Assembly: GCF_900109605.1 (NCBI RefSeq)
Contig: NZ_FOAM01000027.1
Span: 1 to 44,492 of the forward strand
Direction of reading: 5' to 3'
DNA length: 44,492 nt
DNA from: Xaviernesmea oryzae
GTDB taxonomy: Bacteria; Pseudomonadota; Alphaproteobacteria; Rhizobiales; Rhizobiaceae
Shown here: piece after piece, positions 1 to 8,328 of the stretch
Layout: each line of letters opens with the position of its first letter
How positions within the stretch are numbered: the first letter of the stretch is position 1
Position numbers and translations under genes: made by a program
The notes under the pieces: generated by a model
Database searches by the model: none
What the model saw: only the letters and a program-made list of their open reading frames with translations
What the model was told of the DNA's origin: nothing

Positions 1-323
1 CCGTCACGCGCGTCATGACCGACAATGGCGCGTGCTACAAAGCCAAGGACTTTGCAAAGGCCTGCAAGGCGCTCGGGCTCAAGCATATCCGAACCAGACC
101 CTACACGCCCAAGACCAACGGCAAAGCCGAACGCTTCATCCAGACAGCCTTGAAGGAATGGGCTTATGCTCGCGCCTATCCCTCATCCGAGCATCGAAAA
201 ATGCATCTGCCCGTGTGGAACCACATGTACAATTGGCACAGGCCACATGGCAGCCTAAAAGCGCAAACACCTATCAGTCGCCTCGGTCTCACCGGGGACA
301 ACCTCTTGAGGCTCCACATCTAG
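1..323 (+). mobile_element. Right end of an IS481-like insertion sequence
   Basis: The element is inferred from the transposase C-terminus. I could not identify the terminal inverted repeat because the left end lies outside the window. No second transposase, integrase or passenger gene is visible next to it, so this looks like a lone insertion. Confidence 0.5.
3..323 (+). CDS. IS481-family transposase, C-terminal part (cut by window start)
   Basis: The frame is open to the window edge, so only the last 106 or so residues are visible. They carry the end of an rve/DDE integrase core: MTDNGACY holds the second catalytic Asp, and PKTNGKAERFIQT about 30 residues later holds the catalytic Glu. The tail NWHRPHGSLKAQTPISRLG is typical of IS481-type transposases. 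The family cuts and pastes its own element. The stop codon overlaps the stop codon of the convergent rhomboid gene, so the right end of the element must lie at or very near this point. Whether the full gene is intact cannot be seen here. Confidence 0.85.
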   Translation, partial: VTRVMTDNGACYKAKDFAKACKALGLKHIRTRPYTPKTNGKAERFIQTALKEWAYARAYPSSEHRKMHLPVWNHMYNWHRPHGSLKAQTPISRLGLTGDNLLRLHI

Positions 324-1213
324 CGGCGGCGGCGCGGCACGGTGTCGAACAGCGGAAAGGCCAGGAAGCCGAAGAGGAAACCACCGATATGCGCTTGCCA
401 GGCAATGCTTTGCCCGCCTGCCAGCGGCAGAAGTCCCGTGCCGGTAACGACATTCATCGCCACCCAAACGCCGACGAAGAACAGGACCGACCGGTTCGAC
501 AGTGCTTCGGCAATGGTCTGACGCTGGTTGAGGTGCGCGATATCCCGGCGGATCGATCCATCGGCTGAAAACACGAACCGCGCCGCCGCGCCCATGAAGG
601 CCGAGACGACGCCCGAGGCACCGATCACCACCGTCGCGTCGCCCCAGTTGGTGGCAGCATGAAGAGCGGCCGCCGAGGCGGATGCCGCGCACCAGAAGAT
701 CAGGAGCCGCGCCGTGCCGATGCGGCGCACGACCGGGGCGCCGAAGGCGATCATCCAAAAGGCATTGAAGAGGACATGATCCCAGCCGCCATGCAGCAGG
801 GAGTAGGTGATGGGCATCCAGGCCCAGGCGAGACCCTGCTCGGCCAGCGGGTAGACATAGCGCAGCGGCAGGAAGGCAAAGGTGAAGACCAGCCATTCAT
901 CCGTCTCGGGCGTCAGCAGGTAGAGACGCACGGCGTGAATGACAATCAGCACACCGAGGATCCACAGAAGCACGGGCGGCAGATTGAAGGCCGGCTCACG
1001 CTGAGCGCGCTCTTGCGGCCAGGCATCGGCGGCGCCTTCACGGTTGGGATCGGCCTCGTATCCGGCATCGGCGCGCGCCTTGTCGTCCGCTCTCCCGCCA
1101 TCGCCACGCCATGGGCCGGCCTGTCGCTCGTGCGTCTCACCCGGTTCGGGCTTGTCCTCGGTCACATCCACCATCCTGTTTTGCGCGGCTTTACCGCACG
1201 TTAAGCTCAGCAT
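320..1213 (-). CDS. Rhomboid family intramembrane serine protease
   Basis: This is a polytopic membrane protease that cleaves membrane-spanning segments with a Ser-His dyad. About 75 hydrophilic, charged N-terminal residues precede the membrane core. The core has HGGWDHVLFN (about residues 141-150, the conserved His/Asn of TM2), GASG with the nucleophile Ser at about 200 in TM4, and AHIGGFLFGF with the catalytic His at about 275 in TM6. The start is uncertain: ATG at 1213 is used here, but TTG at 1219 and ATG at 1174 (MVDVTEDK) are possible and none has a convincing ribosome site. The stop overlaps the stop of the IS transposase on the other strand, so the native C-terminus may have been altered by the insertion. 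The substrate is unknown. Confidence 0.85.
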   Translation of the reverse strand: MLSLTCGKAAQNRMVDVTEDKPEPGETHERQAGPWRGDGGRADDKARADAGYEADPNREGAADAWPQERAQREPAFNLPPVLLWILGVLIVIHAVRLYLLTPETDEWLVFTFAFLPLRYVYPLAEQGLAWAWMPITYSLLHGGWDHVLFNAFWMIAFGAPVVRRIGTARLLIFWCAASASAAALHAATNWGDATVVIGASGVVSAFMGAAARFVFSADGSIRRDIAHLNQRQTIAEALSNRSVLFFVGVWVAMNVVTGTGLLPLAGGQSIAWQAHIGGFLFGFLAFPLFDTVPRRRR

Positions 1214-1357
1214 GAACAACCAACCTGCTGTGTCAGGCCAGATACTCGCGCAAATCGGGAAAAAACGATACGGCTCGAAGGAAACGGTTCCTTCTCAAGG
1301 TTCCTTTAACGCAAGGGATGTAGGAAAAACCAGAGAGACAGAAAGCTGAGCCGCGCC

Positions 1358-1966
1358 ATGTTCACATTCCAGCATGCTCAGACCGCCGGGCCGAAGCAAT
1401 ATGACGAAGGTGCGTTTCAGCGCGTCACCGTCAATCTGTCGGGCCGGTTGATGCTTGCCAATCATGAAGAATATCCCTGTGCGGCGGTCGATATGTCGCC
1501 AGGCGATGTGATCTTCGATACTGCCGCGCGGCCACGGCCGGGCGAACGCATCATCGCCTATGTCGATCATGTGGGCCGGCTGGAAGGAACGGTGTCGAAA
1601 CTATCGGATGCAAGCTTCGTCGTGCGGCTGAATGCGACCGAGCGCAAGCGCGAGAAGCTCGCCGCCCAGCTGACCTGGATTGCCAATCGCCACGAACTGG
1701 GCCTGCCGGAAGACCGGCGCCATGACCGCCTGACGCCGCGGCGCACACGCACCCAACTCACGCTGCAGGATGGCACCAGCTATCCCTGCCGCCTGATCGA
1801 CCTTTCGCTCTCGGGCGCCGCCGTGGATACCGAGCTGCGCCTGCCGGCCGGCACACCCGTCACGCTCGGCGCGATGCGCGGCCGCGTGGTCCGCCTGTTC
1901 CAAGAAGGGCTGGCAATCGAATTTGCCGGCATCCAGACGATCGAGACGCTTCGCGAGTTTCTCTGA
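1358..1966 (+). CDS. Tandem PilZ domain protein (c-di-GMP binding)
   Basis: The protein has 202 residues and no signal peptide or membrane segment, so it is probably a cytosolic c-di-GMP effector. Two PilZ-like halves can be seen. The C-terminal half (about 118-200) keeps both ligand motifs: an Arg-rich RRHDR...RR stretch and DLSLSG, which fits D/NxSxxG. The N-terminal half (about 20-95) has QRVTVN and DMSPGD, so both motifs are degenerate and it may only be structural. A strong terminator follows, so it is probably monocistronic. The target process (motility, polysaccharide, adhesion) cannot be read from the sequence. Confidence 0.82.
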   Translation: MFTFQHAQTAGPKQYDEGAFQRVTVNLSGRLMLANHEEYPCAAVDMSPGDVIFDTAARPRPGERIIAYVDHVGRLEGTVSKLSDASFVVRLNATERKREKLAAQLTWIANRHELGLPEDRRHDRLTPRRTRTQLTLQDGTSYPCRLIDLSLSGAAVDTELRLPAGTPVTLGAMRGRVVRLFQEGLAIEFAGIQTIETLREFL

Positions 1967-1992
1967 CACCCAAGATAACAGCCCCGCTTTCG

Positions 1993-2017
1993 ACGCCGCC
2001 CCCTCGGGCGGCGTTTT
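1993..2017 (+). terminator. Intrinsic terminator after PilZ gene
   Basis: A 9-bp GC-rich stem (ACGCCGCCC / GGGCGGCGT) closes a CCTC loop and is followed by TTTT. It lies 27 bases after the PilZ stop. Confidence 0.8.
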
Positions 2018-2432
2018 GCATTTGTGGGCTTCTGCGCGCAGCAAGCCTCTCTTAAGGATGTTCGAAAGCGGCACAGTTTTCCAACGCGGTGATTTCGGCG
2101 GCGCGGCCGGGTAAGAGACCGGAATAGACATCCTGCTCCGCCGGTCTTCGCCGGGATATCGAACTGCCAAACCTGCCAGACATCGCAATGTCTGCATGAG
2201 CCGCTGGCTAAATATCTTTGTTGTCAACGCCTTACACTTCTCCCACCACCAACCTCGCTACGCCAACAGGTGGCATTTTAATCAAATCGGCATCGCATTT
2301 GAGCTTTATTTTCTTCAATATCGAATCAAGTACATTGCGGTTTTTATGAAAGTAAAACTAGAATAGATCCCGCACGTTTCGGACAATTTCAAGTTCTTCA
2401 TGCGACATTTCTCTCAGAACGGGGAGAGAAAC
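2018..2432 (+). promoter_or_regulatory. AT-rich leader with candidate promoter for the BTLCP gene
   Basis: This 415-base gap has no gene. Bases about 2200-2370 are clearly richer in A/T than the surroundings. A candidate sigma-70 promoter is TTGCGG at 2335-2340, an 18-base spacer and TAGAAT at 2359-2364. A purine-rich ribosome site (GGGGAGAG) sits just before the ATG at 2433. Everything else in the gap is unassigned. Confidence 0.45.
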
Positions 2433-3044
2433 ATGAAGACCGTCGCGATGATCAAGGTTGCCGTGTTTGGCGCATTGCTCTCGGCACTGGGCACGACCGC
2501 AACGCTGGCTTTCCCGCCGAACATGGTGACGCTGGGGGCGACCAGCCCGCCGGTCGGCCATTATGAATTCTGCAAGCGCATTCCGGCCGAGTGCCGCCCG
2601 AACGACGGCGATCTCGCGCCGGTGACGCTGACACCGGCGAAGTGGAAGCAGCTGCTTGCGGTGAACTACGACGTCAACACCGCGATCCAGCCGATGACGG
2701 ACATGGAGCTGTATGGTGTCGAGGAATATTGGACCTATCCGGACAAGGCTGGGGACTGTGAAGACTACGTGCTGCTGAAGCGCCGCGACCTGATGAAACA
2801 AGGGTTTCCGGCCTCCGACCTGCTGATCACCGTTGTCCTCCAGCCGAATGGCGAGGGACATGCCGTTTTGACCGTGCGCACCGATCGCGGCGACTTCGTT
2901 CTCGACAACATGCGCAACAAGGTCCTGCTCTGGTCGGACACGGAATACACTTACCTGAAACGGCAGGCCGTCGAGGACTCCGGCCGTTGGGTCAAGCTGC
3001 AGGACGGCCGCACGGTCGCGGTGGGCAGCGTCGCCTCCAAATAA
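2433..3044 (+). CDS. Secreted transglutaminase-like cysteine proteinase (BTLCP family)
   Basis: The protein has 203 residues. An N-terminal signal sequence (MKTVAMIKVAVFGALLSALG, cleavage probably after TLA) points to the periplasm. The papain-like triad of the BTLCP/LapG family (PF06035) is complete: Cys109 in GDCEDY, His143 in GEGHAV and Asp158 in VLDN. LapG members cut surface adhesins under c-di-GMP control through LapD. No LapD or large adhesin gene lies in this window, so an adhesin-processing role is only inference. The upstream ATG at 2400 would place 11 residues before the signal peptide. The ATG at 2433 is preferred because GGGGAGAG precedes it. The preceding PilZ gene is suggestive company but is separated by a terminator. 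Confidence 0.85.
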   Translation: MKTVAMIKVAVFGALLSALGTTATLAFPPNMVTLGATSPPVGHYEFCKRIPAECRPNDGDLAPVTLTPAKWKQLLAVNYDVNTAIQPMTDMELYGVEEYWTYPDKAGDCEDYVLLKRRDLMKQGFPASDLLITVVLQPNGEGHAVLTVRTDRGDFVLDNMRNKVLLWSDTEYTYLKRQAVEDSGRWVKLQDGRTVAVGSVASK

Positions 3045-3104
3045 GGATAGACGGTCCTGATGGCCGTTCCCCCATCCGGCTGAATACAGGGCAGCCGGGT
3101 TTTC

Positions 3105-3182
3105 GGGCCTGATCTTGTTCTACCCCGTCTCGATCAGGCCCAACGGCCGGTTTCCGCTGTCCCCGGAAGCCGGCCGTTTTTT
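3105..3182 (+). terminator. Tandem hairpins ending in a strong terminator
   Basis: The first hairpin pairs GGGCCTGATC (3105-3114) with GATCAGGCCC (3132-3141). The second begins at once: ACGGCCGG (3143-3150) pairs with CCGGCCGT (3170-3177), its stem continues inward through TTCCG/CGGAA, and TTTTTT follows (3177-3182). The second is a textbook rho-independent terminator for the protease gene. Confidence 0.85.
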
Positions 3183-3228
3183 CATGGTCCGGCGCTGCCT
3201 CGGCTGCTGATTCTCGCTATACCGGGCC

Positions 3229-3963
3229 ATGACGATCCTGCCGCGCCGCCTCGCCTTTTCTCTCGCCCTTGGCGCTGTCCTCCTCGCAGCCCTTGCCGGA
3301 GCGCTGGCGGTGGCTGCGCATTTTTATGGGCAGGTGCTGACGCGCGCCGGCCAGACGACACGGGACGATCCGGTCGATATCTTCATCGGCACCGATCATC
3401 TGCGCCTGCCGCAGAACATGATCCGCTTCGAAGAGCAGCGCCGCACCGGCGTGGCCGAACGCGTCGATCTGGCACTGACCTGGCCTGAACTCTCGGGGTA
3501 CACCGAAGCGCTGCGCGCCCGGTTTCAAGCCGCAGGCGACGAAGGCCGGCTGATCTTCCTGCAACTGTCGCAAAGCACCATGTCGCGCGACATGAGCGGG
3601 CGGATCGATCCGATCTATACGCGTCTCTACGAAGGCGCCCCTTGGCCTGGGCCCGCCGGGCTGACTGCCCATGCATTGAAAAAGACAGCCGGCTACGGCG
3701 ATGACATTCTTTTGACTGGAACGGACGTCAATGGCCGGCCCTATGCCGTGCGCTGTGTCCTGCTTGCCCAGGCGCAGTCGGCGAGCAACGCCGACTGCCA
3801 GCGTGACCTGCATGTCGGCCGCGATCTGACCTTGCTCTACCGCTTCTCCAGCCAATTGCTGCCACATTGGCAGTCCATCGACGCCGCACTGGTTCGCTTC
3901 GTATCGGCCAGGCTTATTCCCGATCCGGCACAGATCGATGTGGGAAACACCCTCAGGCCTTGA
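3229..3963 (+). CDS. Conserved hypothetical protein with one N-terminal membrane anchor
   Basis: The protein has 244 residues and I do not recognise a named domain. A positively charged start (MTILPRRL) is followed by one hydrophobic segment at about residues 8-30, which is either an uncleaved anchor or a signal peptide. The rest is soluble and probably periplasmic, with two cysteines (CVLLAQAQSASNADC) close enough to form a disulfide. The gene stands alone between a terminator and the carboxypeptidase gene. Codon use matches its neighbours, so I take it as real. Confidence 0.65.
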   Translation: MTILPRRLAFSLALGAVLLAALAGALAVAAHFYGQVLTRAGQTTRDDPVDIFIGTDHLRLPQNMIRFEEQRRTGVAERVDLALTWPELSGYTEALRARFQAAGDEGRLIFLQLSQSTMSRDMSGRIDPIYTRLYEGAPWPGPAGLTAHALKKTAGYGDDILLTGTDVNGRPYAVRCVLLAQAQSASNADCQRDLHVGRDLTLLYRFSSQLLPHWQSIDAALVRFVSARLIPDPAQIDVGNTLRP

Positions 3964-4075
3964 GAAGGACGGCGTGAGGGAAACCAATCATTCACGATAA
4001 ACCGATTGGTAACGCTATGCCGCTATTGTCTGTGGAACGGTCGTCCATGGGGCGGCGCCCGGACGACATCCTGCA

Positions 4076-5542
4076 ATGAGAATGAAGAGTAGATTAGTGT
4101 CCACATCTGAAACCGTTGGTTCCGCCCGGCCAGGTCCGGTCCCTTTTCTCAAGAAGGCCTCCCGTCTCGTCCTCGTTTCCATGATTGCTGCCGCCGCGAT
4201 GACCAGCGCGGCCTATGCCGCCCAATATGCAGGCATCGTCGTTGATGCGAAGACCGGAAAAGTCCTCTATAGCGAAGACGCCGATGGCCTGCGCTATCCG
4301 GCCTCGCTGACGAAGATGATGACGCTCTACCTCACCTTCGAAGCGCTGGAAGCCGGCAAGATCCGCAAGGATACGCCCGTCCCCTTCTCCAAGCATGCAG
4401 CGTCCGAGCCCCCGTCGAAGCTTGGCGTCCGCGCCGGCCAGCAGGTCACCGTGGAACAGGCGATCATGGCGCTTGTCACCCGCTCGGCCAATGACTGCGC
4501 CACGGCGCTCGGCGAGTTGCTCGGCGGTTCGGAAGAGCGTTTCGCCCGGATCATGACGGCAAAGGCCCGCGCGCTCGGCATGACGCGCACCACCTATCGC
4601 AATGCCAATGGCCTGCCCAACGACCAGCAAATGACCACGGCACGCGACCAGGCCCGGCTCGGCATCGCGCTGCGCCAGCATTTTCCGCAGTATTACGGCT
4701 ATTTTTCCACCCGTAGCTTCGCCTTCGGCCGTCAGGTCATCGGCAATCACAACCGCCTGCTCGGCAATGTGCGCGGCGTGGACGGCATCAAGACCGGCTA
4801 TACCCGCGCGGCCGGCTATAATCTCGTGACGTCGGCTCAGGCCGAAGGCCGCAGCATCGTCGGCGTCGTGCTGGGCGGCAAATCCGGCGGCGCGCGCGAT
4901 GCGCAGATGCGCGCCCTCGTGGCCAAATACATGCCGGCTGCCTCCACCCGCGGCGGCAACACCAATCTCGTGGCGGAGACGCCGCCGGCCCCGACTCTGA
5001 GTGCAGCCGCGCGGGATACGGCCTCGGCCAGCACCGGCGGCAGCTTCAACCTGCCCTCCTCCGGCCCCATGCCGGAAGGCCGTTATGACGGCGAAATTAC
5101 CAACAGCGTCTCGATGAACAGCTATGCCGAAGCGCCGAAGGCCGCCAGCGAGAACCCGGTTCTCGCCCCTCGTCCCGGCACGCTTCAGGCCCAGGCGAGC
5201 AAGCTCGCCACGGGCGGCGAGGTCGGCGTCGTCGATGCGCAGGTCACGAGTTCGGTCGCCCGCGCCGCCTCCGGCGAGGAGCAGAGCACCGTGCCGGCCG
5301 GCTGGGTCATCCAGATCGGCGCAACGCCCAACCGCAACGAAGCCATGTCCATGCTGGCCGATGCCAAGGAAAAGGGCGGCAAGCTGCTGTCGAACGCACA
5401 GGCCTTCACGGTCAGCGTCGCCAGCGGCGACAGCCAGATGTACCGCGCCCGGTTCGGCGGCTTCGCCAGCCAGACCAAGGCGCTGACCGCCTGCAAAACG
5501 CTGAAGGCACGCGGCTTCGCCTGCTGGGCAAGCGCCCAGTAA
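4076..5542 (+). CDS. D-alanyl-D-alanine carboxypeptidase (peptidase S11) with C-terminal SPOR domain
   Basis: This penicillin-binding protein trims the terminal D-Ala of peptidoglycan stem peptides in the periplasm. All three active-site motifs are present: SLTK (Ser77, Lys80), SAN (137-139) and KTG (239-241). A signal segment spans about residues 29-48 (LVLVSMIAAAAMTSAAYA). A low-complexity linker of about 100 residues leads to a SPOR domain at about 412-488 (WVIQIGATPNRNEA...YRARFGGFAS), which in this family binds denuded glycan at division sites. The combination suggests a division-linked carboxypeptidase. The start is not certain: a second ATG lies two codons in, and no clear ribosome site is visible before either. 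It is preceded by about 110 non-coding bases and followed by a hairpin. Confidence 0.93.
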   Translation: MRMKSRLVSTSETVGSARPGPVPFLKKASRLVLVSMIAAAAMTSAAYAAQYAGIVVDAKTGKVLYSEDADGLRYPASLTKMMTLYLTFEALEAGKIRKDTPVPFSKHAASEPPSKLGVRAGQQVTVEQAIMALVTRSANDCATALGELLGGSEERFARIMTAKARALGMTRTTYRNANGLPNDQQMTTARDQARLGIALRQHFPQYYGYFSTRSFAFGRQVIGNHNRLLGNVRGVDGIKTGYTRAAGYNLVTSAQAEGRSIVGVVLGGKSGGARDAQMRALVAKYMPAASTRGGNTNLVAETPPAPTLSAAARDTASASTGGSFNLPSSGPMPEGRYDGEITNSVSMNSYAEAPKAASENPVLAPRPGTLQAQASKLATGGEVGVVDAQVTSSVARAASGEEQSTVPAGWVIQIGATPNRNEAMSMLADAKEKGGKLLSNAQAFTVSVASGDSQMYRARFGGFASQTKALTACKTLKARGFACWASAQ

Positions 5543-5556
5543 GCCACGCGTCTTCT

Positions 5557-5584
5557 GCCGGCCCGCCCTTGGTCGAGGGCCGGC
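5557..5584 (+). terminator. GC-rich hairpin after the carboxypeptidase gene
   Basis: GCCGGCCC pairs with GGGCCGGC around a 12-base loop, 14 bases past the stop. There is no U-run (CTTCAAG follows), so termination here is doubtful. Confidence 0.4.
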
Positions 5585-5706
5585 CTTCAAGCCATGCCGC
5601 CGCATCGTGAAGGATGCGGCTCGCCGATCGTCCGGAGCGGGATCGCTTAAGCCGCACCGGTTCACCCCGAAGAAAACCTCGATTGTCTTGCGTTACGAGG
5701 ATCACG

Positions 5707-5970
5707 ATGGCCGTTAATGAAAATGGTTCCGACACGCAGCCGGACTTCAAGCGCAAGCGCGCGCCGCGCAGCGCGCTGCTTCCAATCCACGAAGCGGCCA
5801 TGCGCATCGCCGAAATCGGTGCCCTGCCCCGCTCCAAGACGCGCGATCTCGTCTCCCTGCTTCTGACCCATGGCGCGCGCGCCTGGCGCTCGACACAGCC
5901 CGAGGTGCAGGTTCACCTGCACGTGCGCACCCCGGCCAAGCGCAAGGCTGTGCGTATCCGCTTTCAGTAA
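5707..5970 (+). CDS. Small basic conserved hypothetical protein
   Basis: The protein has 87 residues and is strongly basic, with Arg/Lys-rich ends (FKRKRAPRS near the start, AKRKAVRIRFQ at the end). No known domain was recognised. The middle (HEAAMRIAEIGALPRSKTRDLVSLLLTHGARAW) could form helices. The ATG at 5707 is chosen because ACGAGGATC precedes it at the right distance. The frame extends upstream to 5614 but without a ribosome site. It might bind nucleic acid because of its charge, but this is speculation. Confidence 0.55.
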   Translation: MAVNENGSDTQPDFKRKRAPRSALLPIHEAAMRIAEIGALPRSKTRDLVSLLLTHGARAWRSTQPEVQVHLHVRTPAKRKAVRIRFQ

Positions 5971-6194
5971 GCGACAATACTTGGCTTAAAGCGCATTAGG
6001 CAAAACCAACATGCCTGACGCGCTTGATCGATTTCAGCGCCCGGCGCCTCCCCAAACCTGATTGGCGGAAGCAGCCCTTTGCCGGGCCTTCATCGAGGCC
6101 TATTCTATCAGAGTCGGCAGCGGCCATTCGGTAAGAGCAGGTTCTTGGACCAAGCCCGGAAGCGCAACCACAAGCATTCGTCGGAGCGATGCGG

Positions 6195-6626
6195 TCAAAG
6201 CAGGCCGAGTTCGGCCAATTCGCGGCGCAGCTCTGCGGGAAGCTCGGCGCCGCCGGAGCCGGCGAGATCGACCGGGGCTTCCTTTTCCACCAGATAGCGC
6301 CAACCCTGGAAGGGACGGCGTGGCTGGAACGCGGTTTCCACCACTTCAGGGCCTAGCACCAGACGACAGCGCCCGATGCCCTCATGATCGGTAAAGGGCG
6401 TGATGTCGAGAATGCGCTGGCGCGCCTGCACCTGGCCCTTGATCACCCAATAGAGCGAACCACCCTCAAGGATCTCCTCGATCCGCTTGGGTACCATGCG
6501 TGTCACATGCGCGCTGTGCGGCTCCAGGCCGGCGGCGATGGCCGAGAGCGCGCGCTCGGAAACCCATTCGCGCAGATCCTCGATCGAATCGGCGCCGACA
6601 CAGAGCTTGATCAGATGAAGAGCCAT
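6195..6626 (-). CDS. DUF1489 family protein
   Basis: The protein has 143 residues and matches the alphaproteobacterial DUF1489 family over its full length, with the pattern MALHLIKLCVGADSIEDL at the start and WVIKGQVQARQRI in the middle. It has no membrane segment and is probably cytosolic. The function of the family is unknown. It lies 73 bases downstream of a transcriptionally separate sdaA stop, on the same strand in reverse order (this gene is upstream of nothing obvious), so no operon partner helps to assign a role. Confidence 0.8.
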   Translation of the reverse strand: MALHLIKLCVGADSIEDLREWVSERALSAIAAGLEPHSAHVTRMVPKRIEEILEGGSLYWVIKGQVQARQRILDITPFTDHEGIGRCRLVLGPEVVETAFQPRRPFQGWRYLVEKEAPVDLAGSGGAELPAELRRELAELGLL

Positions 6627-6699
6627 GGGCCGGGTTCAATAGACCTTCGGCGGTCGAGGTCAAGTCCCTCGCCGCCCGTCTTACCGCTCCGTTTGGCTG

Positions 6700-8100
6700 T
6701 CAGCACTCGACGACATTGACCGCAAGGCCGCCCATCGAGGTTTCCTTGTATTTGTCATGCATGTCGACGCCCGTCTGGCGCATGGTTTCGATGCAGGCGT
6801 CGAGCGGCACGAAGTGGCTGCCGTCCCCCTTCAGCGCCAGTGACGCGGCGGTTACGGCCTTGACGGCACCCAACGCATTGCGCTCGATGCAGGGCACTTG
6901 GACGAGGCCGGCGACGGGGTCGCAGGTCATGCCCAGATGATGCTCGAGCGCGATCTCGGCGGCGTTTTCCACCTGCTCGGGCGTACCGCCCATCACGGCT
7001 GCGAGACCCGCCGCCGCCATGGCCGAGGCAGACCCCACCTCGCCCTGACAGCCGACTTCGGCACCCGAAATCGAGGCGTTGAACTTGATGATCCCGCCGA
7101 CGGCCGCAGCGGTCAGCAGATAATCGCGAATGCCGGCATCATCGGCATCCTCATGAAAATGCAGATAATAGCGGATCGTTGCCGGTATCACCCCGGCCGC
7201 GCCGTTGGTCGGCGCGGTCACCACGCGTCCACCTGCGGCATTTTCCTCGTTCACGGCCATGGCGTAGACGCTGAGCCAGTCATTGGCGAGCAGCGGATTG
7301 GCGCGGTTCGAACGCCAGTCATGCTCCAGCCGATCATGGATCGCGGCCGCACGCCGGCGTACCTTCAACCCACCGGGCAGGATGCCCTGGCCGGAGAGGC
7401 CGCGATCGATGCAGCCCTTCATGGCCGCCCAGATGCGGTCGAGACCGGCATCCAGAACGTCGCGCGACATCGTCACTTCTTCGTTGGCACGTTTCATCTG
7501 AGCGATGGTGAGGCCGGAGCGCTGCGCCATCTCCAGCATCTGCCGAGCGCTGGCGAATGGATAAGGCACTTTAATATCGGCCGGCCGTGCCTTTTCCGCC
7601 CGCAGCGCTGCAAGCTCGGTGTCGGTCACAACGAAGCCGCCGCCGATCGAGTAATAGATCCGCTTGAGAAGCAGCCGCCCATCGCGATCCAGCGCGGAGA
7701 AGCTCATGCCATTGGCATGGCCGGGCAGTGGCTGCTTCTTGTCATAGACGAGGTCGGTCTTTGGCTGGAAGGCATAGGCGGGATGCCCTTGCGGCGTCAC
7801 CAGACCACTGCTTTCGACACCGGCAATCAGATCGTCCATCCGGTCTGGATCGATGGCATCGGGACGCTCGCCCATCAGCCCAAGGATCACCGCGCGGCCC
7901 GAGCCATGACCGATACCGGTATGGGCAAGCGAGCCATGCAGGCTGACCTTCAGCGCCGCGACCGACGCGCCGGCGGGACGGGGCCAATCCGGCGACAGGA
8001 TCAGGTCGAGAAAGCGGTTGGCCGCGGTCATCGGCCCCATGGTGTGCGAGCTTGAAGGCCCGATTCCGATCTTGAATACGTCGAAAACCGAAAGAAACAT
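6700..8100 (-). CDS. sdaA: L-serine ammonia-lyase (L-serine dehydratase), single chain
   Basis: The enzyme deaminates L-serine to pyruvate and ammonia with an oxygen-sensitive 4Fe-4S cluster. It has the fused beta-alpha form of about 466 residues. The N-terminal domain starts with the hallmark [16 protein letters not shown], and the catalytic domain has [14 protein letters not shown] and [18 protein letters not shown], which supply cluster cysteines. The ATG at 8100 gives the usual family start MFLSVFD and has CAGGA upstream. The ATG at 8112 would add only MAIA. The gene is apparently monocistronic. The role is serine catabolism or removal of excess serine. Confidence 0.95.
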   Translation of the reverse strand: MFLSVFDVFKIGIGPSSSHTMGPMTAANRFLDLILSPDWPRPAGASVAALKVSLHGSLAHTGIGHGSGRAVILGLMGERPDAIDPDRMDDLIAGVESSGLVTPQGHPAYAFQPKTDLVYDKKQPLPGHANGMSFSALDRDGRLLLKRIYYSIGGGFVVTDTELAALRAEKARPADIKVPYPFASARQMLEMAQRSGLTIAQMKRANEEVTMSRDVLDAGLDRIWAAMKGCIDRGLSGQGILPGGLKVRRRAAAIHDRLEHDWRSNRANPLLANDWLSVYAMAVNEENAAGGRVVTAPTNGAAGVIPATIRYYLHFHEDADDAGIRDYLLTAAAVGGIIKFNASISGAEVGCQGEVGSASAMAAAGLAAVMGGTPEQVENAAEIALEHHLGMTCDPVAGLVQVPCIERNALGAVKAVTAASLALKGDGSHFVPLDACIETMRQTGVDMHDKYKETSMGGLAVNVVEC

Positions 8101-8328
8101 TGCGATTGCCATCCTGAGACGAAGACCGGGAGTCCCGGCCTGCTCTGCTTGATATAGACCCTAGCTTGGCGACTGTCTCCAGCACGGCGGAAGACCGACA
8201 TCCCCCCGCATCTGCGCGACATGGCCGCCACACGGGTCGCGGCGGCGCAAGGTGGCCAGACTAAAGTGCCGGGCGAATCATCTGCCCGGCGCTGCTTGGC
8301 CGCTGCTATCACGATCTAAAGGACACCC

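Noticed and set aside
4094-5665. A 523-codon open frame antisense to the D,D-carboxypeptidase
   Set aside because: The sense gene has all active-site motifs. The antisense frame shows no family pattern.
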